From assembly GCA_029063695.1 (NCBI GenBank), contig JAIDNR010000210.1, positions 1 through 5,069 of the forward strand: a DNA stretch of 5,069 bases. Reading direction: 5' to 3'. The position numbers were made by a program, and so were the translations under genes. Positions 5,058-5,069 of this stretch are shown here, piece after piece. A model generated the notes under the pieces. The model saw only the letters and a list, made by a program, of their open reading frames with translations. It searched no databases and was not told the origin of the DNA. This DNA comes from Ruminococcus sp. GTDB lineage: Bacteria > Bacillota > Clostridia > Oscillospirales > Ruminococcaceae. Positions within the stretch are counted from its first letter, which is position 1. Every line of letters starts with the position of its first letter.

Positions 5058-5069
5058 TATACACCCATG

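Larger units (their letters stand above)
3831..5066 (-). mobile_element. Candidate repeat-bracketed single-gene element or iteron replication module
   Basis: A RepA-like ATPase gene is enclosed by inverted copies of a paired decamer (A and B on one side, C on the other). Iteron-like direct repeats beside a replicative-helicase-type ATPase are typical of plasmid, phage and integrative-element replication modules, while the surrounding genes are ordinary chromosomal ones. No transposase, integrase, relaxase or primase is visible. Target duplications cannot be tested because only three bases follow the right repeat. The boundaries given are the repeat limits, not proven element ends. A remnant of a larger element extending to the right is an equally good explanation. 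Confidence 0.35.

Overview
The window looks like chromosomal DNA of an anaerobic Firmicute of the class Clostridia, probably Oscillospiraceae/Ruminococcus-like. This is a judgement from protein style (a MepA-type MATE transporter, a GH25 muramidase, a 225-residue MTA/SAH nucleosidase), moderate G+C by eye, strong purine-rich Shine-Dalgarno sites and canonical sigma-A promoters. No rRNA, tRNA, CRISPR array or recognisable insertion sequence is present.

Layout: Bases 1-811 hold a minus-strand pair, the nucleosidase gene mtnN followed 13 bases later by the start of an exported protein that runs off the left edge. Bases 812-906 are a compact divergent promoter region with a near-perfect promoter for mtnN. 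Bases 907-1569 (plus strand) encode a GH25 lysozyme-type muramidase without a signal peptide. Its 3' end overlaps the convergent 3' end of nudC. Bases 1547-3761 (minus strand) are a translationally coupled pair, a MATE-family exporter followed by the NADH pyrophosphatase nudC, driven by a clear promoter at 3797-3825. Bases 3873-4913 (minus strand) encode a RepA/DnaB-like RecA-fold ATPase of the kind normally found in plasmid, phage and integrative-element replication modules.

The most unusual part is the right-hand 1.24 kb. The ATPase gene is bracketed by copies of a 10-bp unit, GTGACGGTAA or GTGACGATAA. Six units are visible, always in adjacent pairs at exactly 10-bp spacing: two pairs downstream of the gene and one inverted pair upstream. 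The outermost downstream pair and the upstream pair form a perfect 22-bp inverted repeat. The inner downstream pair is read through as coding sequence and supplies the last four residues and stop codon of the ATPase. The outermost downstream pair sits directly upstream of the MATE promoter. This is either a minimal iteron-plus-helicase replication or mobile module, a remnant of a larger element, or a repeat-based regulatory arrangement. The sequence alone cannot decide, and the right boundary lies at or beyond the window edge.

Functionally, mtnN recycles methylthioadenosine and S-adenosylhomocysteine, NudC hydrolyses NAD(H) and related dinucleotides, the MATE protein exports small molecules, and the GH25 enzyme cuts peptidoglycan. 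These are ordinary chromosomal genes. The RepA-like ATPase with its repeats is the outlier.
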